Of a stretch of DNA of 7,083 nt, positions 6,121-7,083 are shown one piece after another. Under the pieces are notes generated by a model. The model saw only the letters and a program-made list of their open reading frames with translations. It ran no database searches and had not been told where the DNA came from. Each line of letters begins with the position of its first letter. Position 1 is the first letter of the stretch. Source of the DNA: Bacteroides sp. (GTDB taxonomy: Bacteria; Bacteroidota; Bacteroidia; Bacteroidales; GCA-2748055); assembly GCA_011048475.1 (NCBI GenBank), contig DSDZ01000186.1:1-7083 (forward strand), given 5' to 3'. Both the position numbers and the translations under genes were made by a program.

Positions 6121-6590
6121 CAGAGATACTTTTTGATGTCAATGCCCTCTGGAAGGAACTGGGTTGCGTCGCCCCCGTTGCGGATGATATCCCTGATGAT
6201 GGTGGAGTTGATGGGCGTATGCTCGGGCGATGTGAGCAGGAAGATGGATTCCACCCCGGGAAGCATCCGCTTATTGATCTGTGCGATGGCCCTCTCATAT
6301 TCAAAATCGGCTGCCGTACGGATTCCCCTGAGCATATGGGTGGCGTGCACCTTCCTGCAGAAATCCACCGTCAGCCCTTCAAAATATTCGGTACTGACCT
6401 TGTCGAATGACCTGAAGACCTCTCTGACCATTTCTACCCTGGATTCGATCTTCAGCAGGGGCTTCTTGCCCGAATGCACGCCGATGGCCACAATGATGTG
6501 ATCAAAAAGGTCCAGCGAACGCAGGACGATCGATTCGTGTCCGAGGGTGAACGGATCGAATGAACCGGGAAAAACCGCAATCTTCCTCAT
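6120..6590 (-). CDS. coaD: Phosphopantetheine adenylyltransferase (PPAT)
   Basis: Transfers AMP from ATP to 4'-phosphopantetheine to form dephospho-CoA, the penultimate step of coenzyme A synthesis; cytoplasmic hexamer in the known members. The 156-residue product is full length. Signatures of the bacterial nucleotidyltransferase family: GSFDPFTLGH (9-18) holding the T-x-G-H ATP motif (T15, G17, H18), phosphopantetheine-pocket K43, the RGIRTAADFEYE segment (88-99), and the C-terminal PINSTIIRD (126-134), the equivalent of ISSTxIR. The start MRKIAVFPGSFDP is the normal N-terminus, 11 bases after a TACCTTTG promoter element. No Shine-Dalgarno sequence is evident; an A-rich stretch precedes the ATG. 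Its TGA overlaps the start of the downstream exported redoxin-like gene. Confidence 0.97.
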   Translation of the reverse strand: MRKIAVFPGSFDPFTLGHESIVLRSLDLFDHIIVAIGVHSGKKPLLKIESRVEMVREVFRSFDKVSTEYFEGLTVDFCRKVHATHMLRGIRTAADFEYERAIAQINKRMLPGVESIFLLTSPEHTPINSTIIRDIIRNGGDATQFLPEGIDIKKYL

Positions 6591-6601
6591 CAGTTTTTTT
6601 G

Positions 6602-6609
6602 CAAAGGTA
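6602..6609 (-). promoter_or_regulatory. Bacteroidota-type -7 promoter element TACCTTTG before coaD
   Basis: Minus-strand TACCTTTG is an exact TAnnTTTG match and is identical to the element before rsfS. It ends 11 bases before the coaD ATG, so the mRNA leader would be about 5 bases. The upstream side is AT-rich but lacks a TTG at -33 spacing. It probably drives coaD and the coupled downstream gene. Confidence 0.55.
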
Positions 6610-6714
6610 ACGTTTTACTGAATTTCTTTCTTTTCATCATCATTGACAACCAGTTTTCGGAAGTGAAGATGAAAAAAAAATCCGACGGGCACCAAACGAA
6701 AATCCGGAATTTTA

Positions 6715-6721
6715 TATCTTG
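6715..6721 (+). promoter_or_regulatory. Possible -7-like element TATCTTG before the response regulator
   Basis: TATCTTG, within the 8-mer TATCTTGG shared with the birA upstream region, lies 49 bases before the response-regulator ATG. It is one base short of TAnnTTTG and has no evident -33 partner. The rest of the 180-base spacer 6591-6770 holds A/T-rich runs, the coaD promoter element and no convincing gene or strong hairpin. Confidence 0.22.
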
Positions 6722-6770
6722 GGCCCGTGGAATGTCCGTATGAAGGCCTTCCCGCGCAAGAAACAGCGCA

Positions 6771-7083
6771 ATGGACCGACCGTTGAAAGTACTCGTGGTG
6801 GATGATGAACCCGAAGCCCGGCAGCTGCTGAAATACATGCTTCAGGATGAGAAAGAGCTGCAGCTGACCGGATTCGCAGGAAGCGTGGATGAAGCGGTCT
6901 TTTTCACAAAACGGGAGAATCCTGATCTGGTTATCCTGGACATCCAGATGCCGGGAAAGGATGGTTTCGCATTCATTGACCAGGTAGCCCTGGAAGGGTA
7001 TCACCCCGGGATCATTTTTGTGACCGCTTATGAGAATTATGCCATCAGGGCCATCCGCACCGCAGCGTTCGACTATATCCTGA
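6771..7083 (+). CDS. Response regulator receiver domain, probably LytTR family (5' part only)
   Basis: The first 104 codons of a two-component response regulator; the gene runs past the window edge. The receiver (REC) fold is clear: acidic pocket VVDDEP (D11, D12), phosphoacceptor D57 in VILDIQMPGKDGF (54-66), conserved T85 in FVTAY (83-87), and the aromatic/DYIL segment (100-104) ending just before the expected invariant lysine. The sequence FVTAYENYAIRAI followed by AAFDYIL is typical of receivers joined to a LytTR DNA-binding domain in Bacteroidota, so I expect LytTR next, but this is not visible. The ATG at 6771 is the first possible in-frame start after a stop at 6741-6743. Divergent from coaD; no histidine kinase gene is in view. 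Confidence 0.92.
   Translation, partial: MDRPLKVLVVDDEPEARQLLKYMLQDEKELQLTGFAGSVDEAVFFTKRENPDLVILDIQMPGKDGFAFIDQVALEGYHPGIIFVTAYENYAIRAIRTAAFDYIL

Noticed and set aside
6669..6743. A 24-codon open frame beginning with ATG-AAA-AAA, upstream of the response regulator
   Set aside because: It begins in an A-run, has no ribosome site, spans the possible promoter and ends before the regulator start; nothing supports it as a gene or leader peptide.
6615..7004. A 129-codon minus-strand open frame
   Set aside because: It is antisense to the receiver-domain gene, which has all its conserved residues.
1..7083. Search for CRISPR arrays, tRNA/rRNA, riboswitches, insertion sequences, att sites or defence genes
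   Set aside because: No regularly spaced repeats, cloverleaf or known riboswitch cores, terminal inverted repeats or transposase/nuclease-like proteins were seen by reading; nearly all sequence is accounted for by nine core genes.

Overview
The window is a gene-dense chromosomal core region, almost certainly from a member of the Bacteroidota and most likely Bacteroidales-like. The evidence is threefold: the protein sequences match that phylum (FtsH with a Gly/Asn/Pro-rich N-terminus and an LLRAGRFDRQ arginine-finger segment, a DUF4369-like/redoxin exported protein, a LytTR-type receiver); copies of the Bacteroidota -7 promoter element TAnnTTTG sit in front of several genes; and strong Shine-Dalgarno sequences are mostly missing. 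Composition looks slightly above 50% GC by eye. Nothing points to a plasmid, phage or island.

Layout from left to right: (1) ftsH (minus, 3' end outside the window) preceded 13 bases upstream by rsfS (minus), one transcription unit. (2) birA (plus), divergent from rsfS across a 104-base spacer. (3) pyrE followed by a small SRPBCC-fold gene (minus), whose end overlaps the end of birA by 7 bases. (4) A Nudix hydrolase gene (plus), divergent from pyrE with only 7 bases between the two start codons. (5) coaD followed by an exported thioredoxin-fold protein (minus), coupled by a TGATG stop/start overlap and ending directly against the Nudix stop codon. (6) The first 104 codons of a response regulator (plus), divergent from coaD across a 180-base spacer and cut by the window edge.

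Functionally this is housekeeping: membrane proteolysis (FtsH), ribosome silencing (RsfS), biotin attachment (BirA), pyrimidine synthesis (PyrE), nucleotide clean-up (Nudix), coenzyme A synthesis (CoaD), an envelope redox-fold protein and a signalling regulator. I see no defence island, biosynthetic cluster, mobile element, RNA gene or CRISPR array, and no undescribed multi-gene system. The points worth a second look are smaller: the extremely tight pyrE/Nudix divergent start region, near-leaderless promoter placement before three minus-strand genes, a degenerate CxxC site in the exported thioredoxin-fold protein, and substitutions in the nucleotide-binding loop of the biotin ligase.
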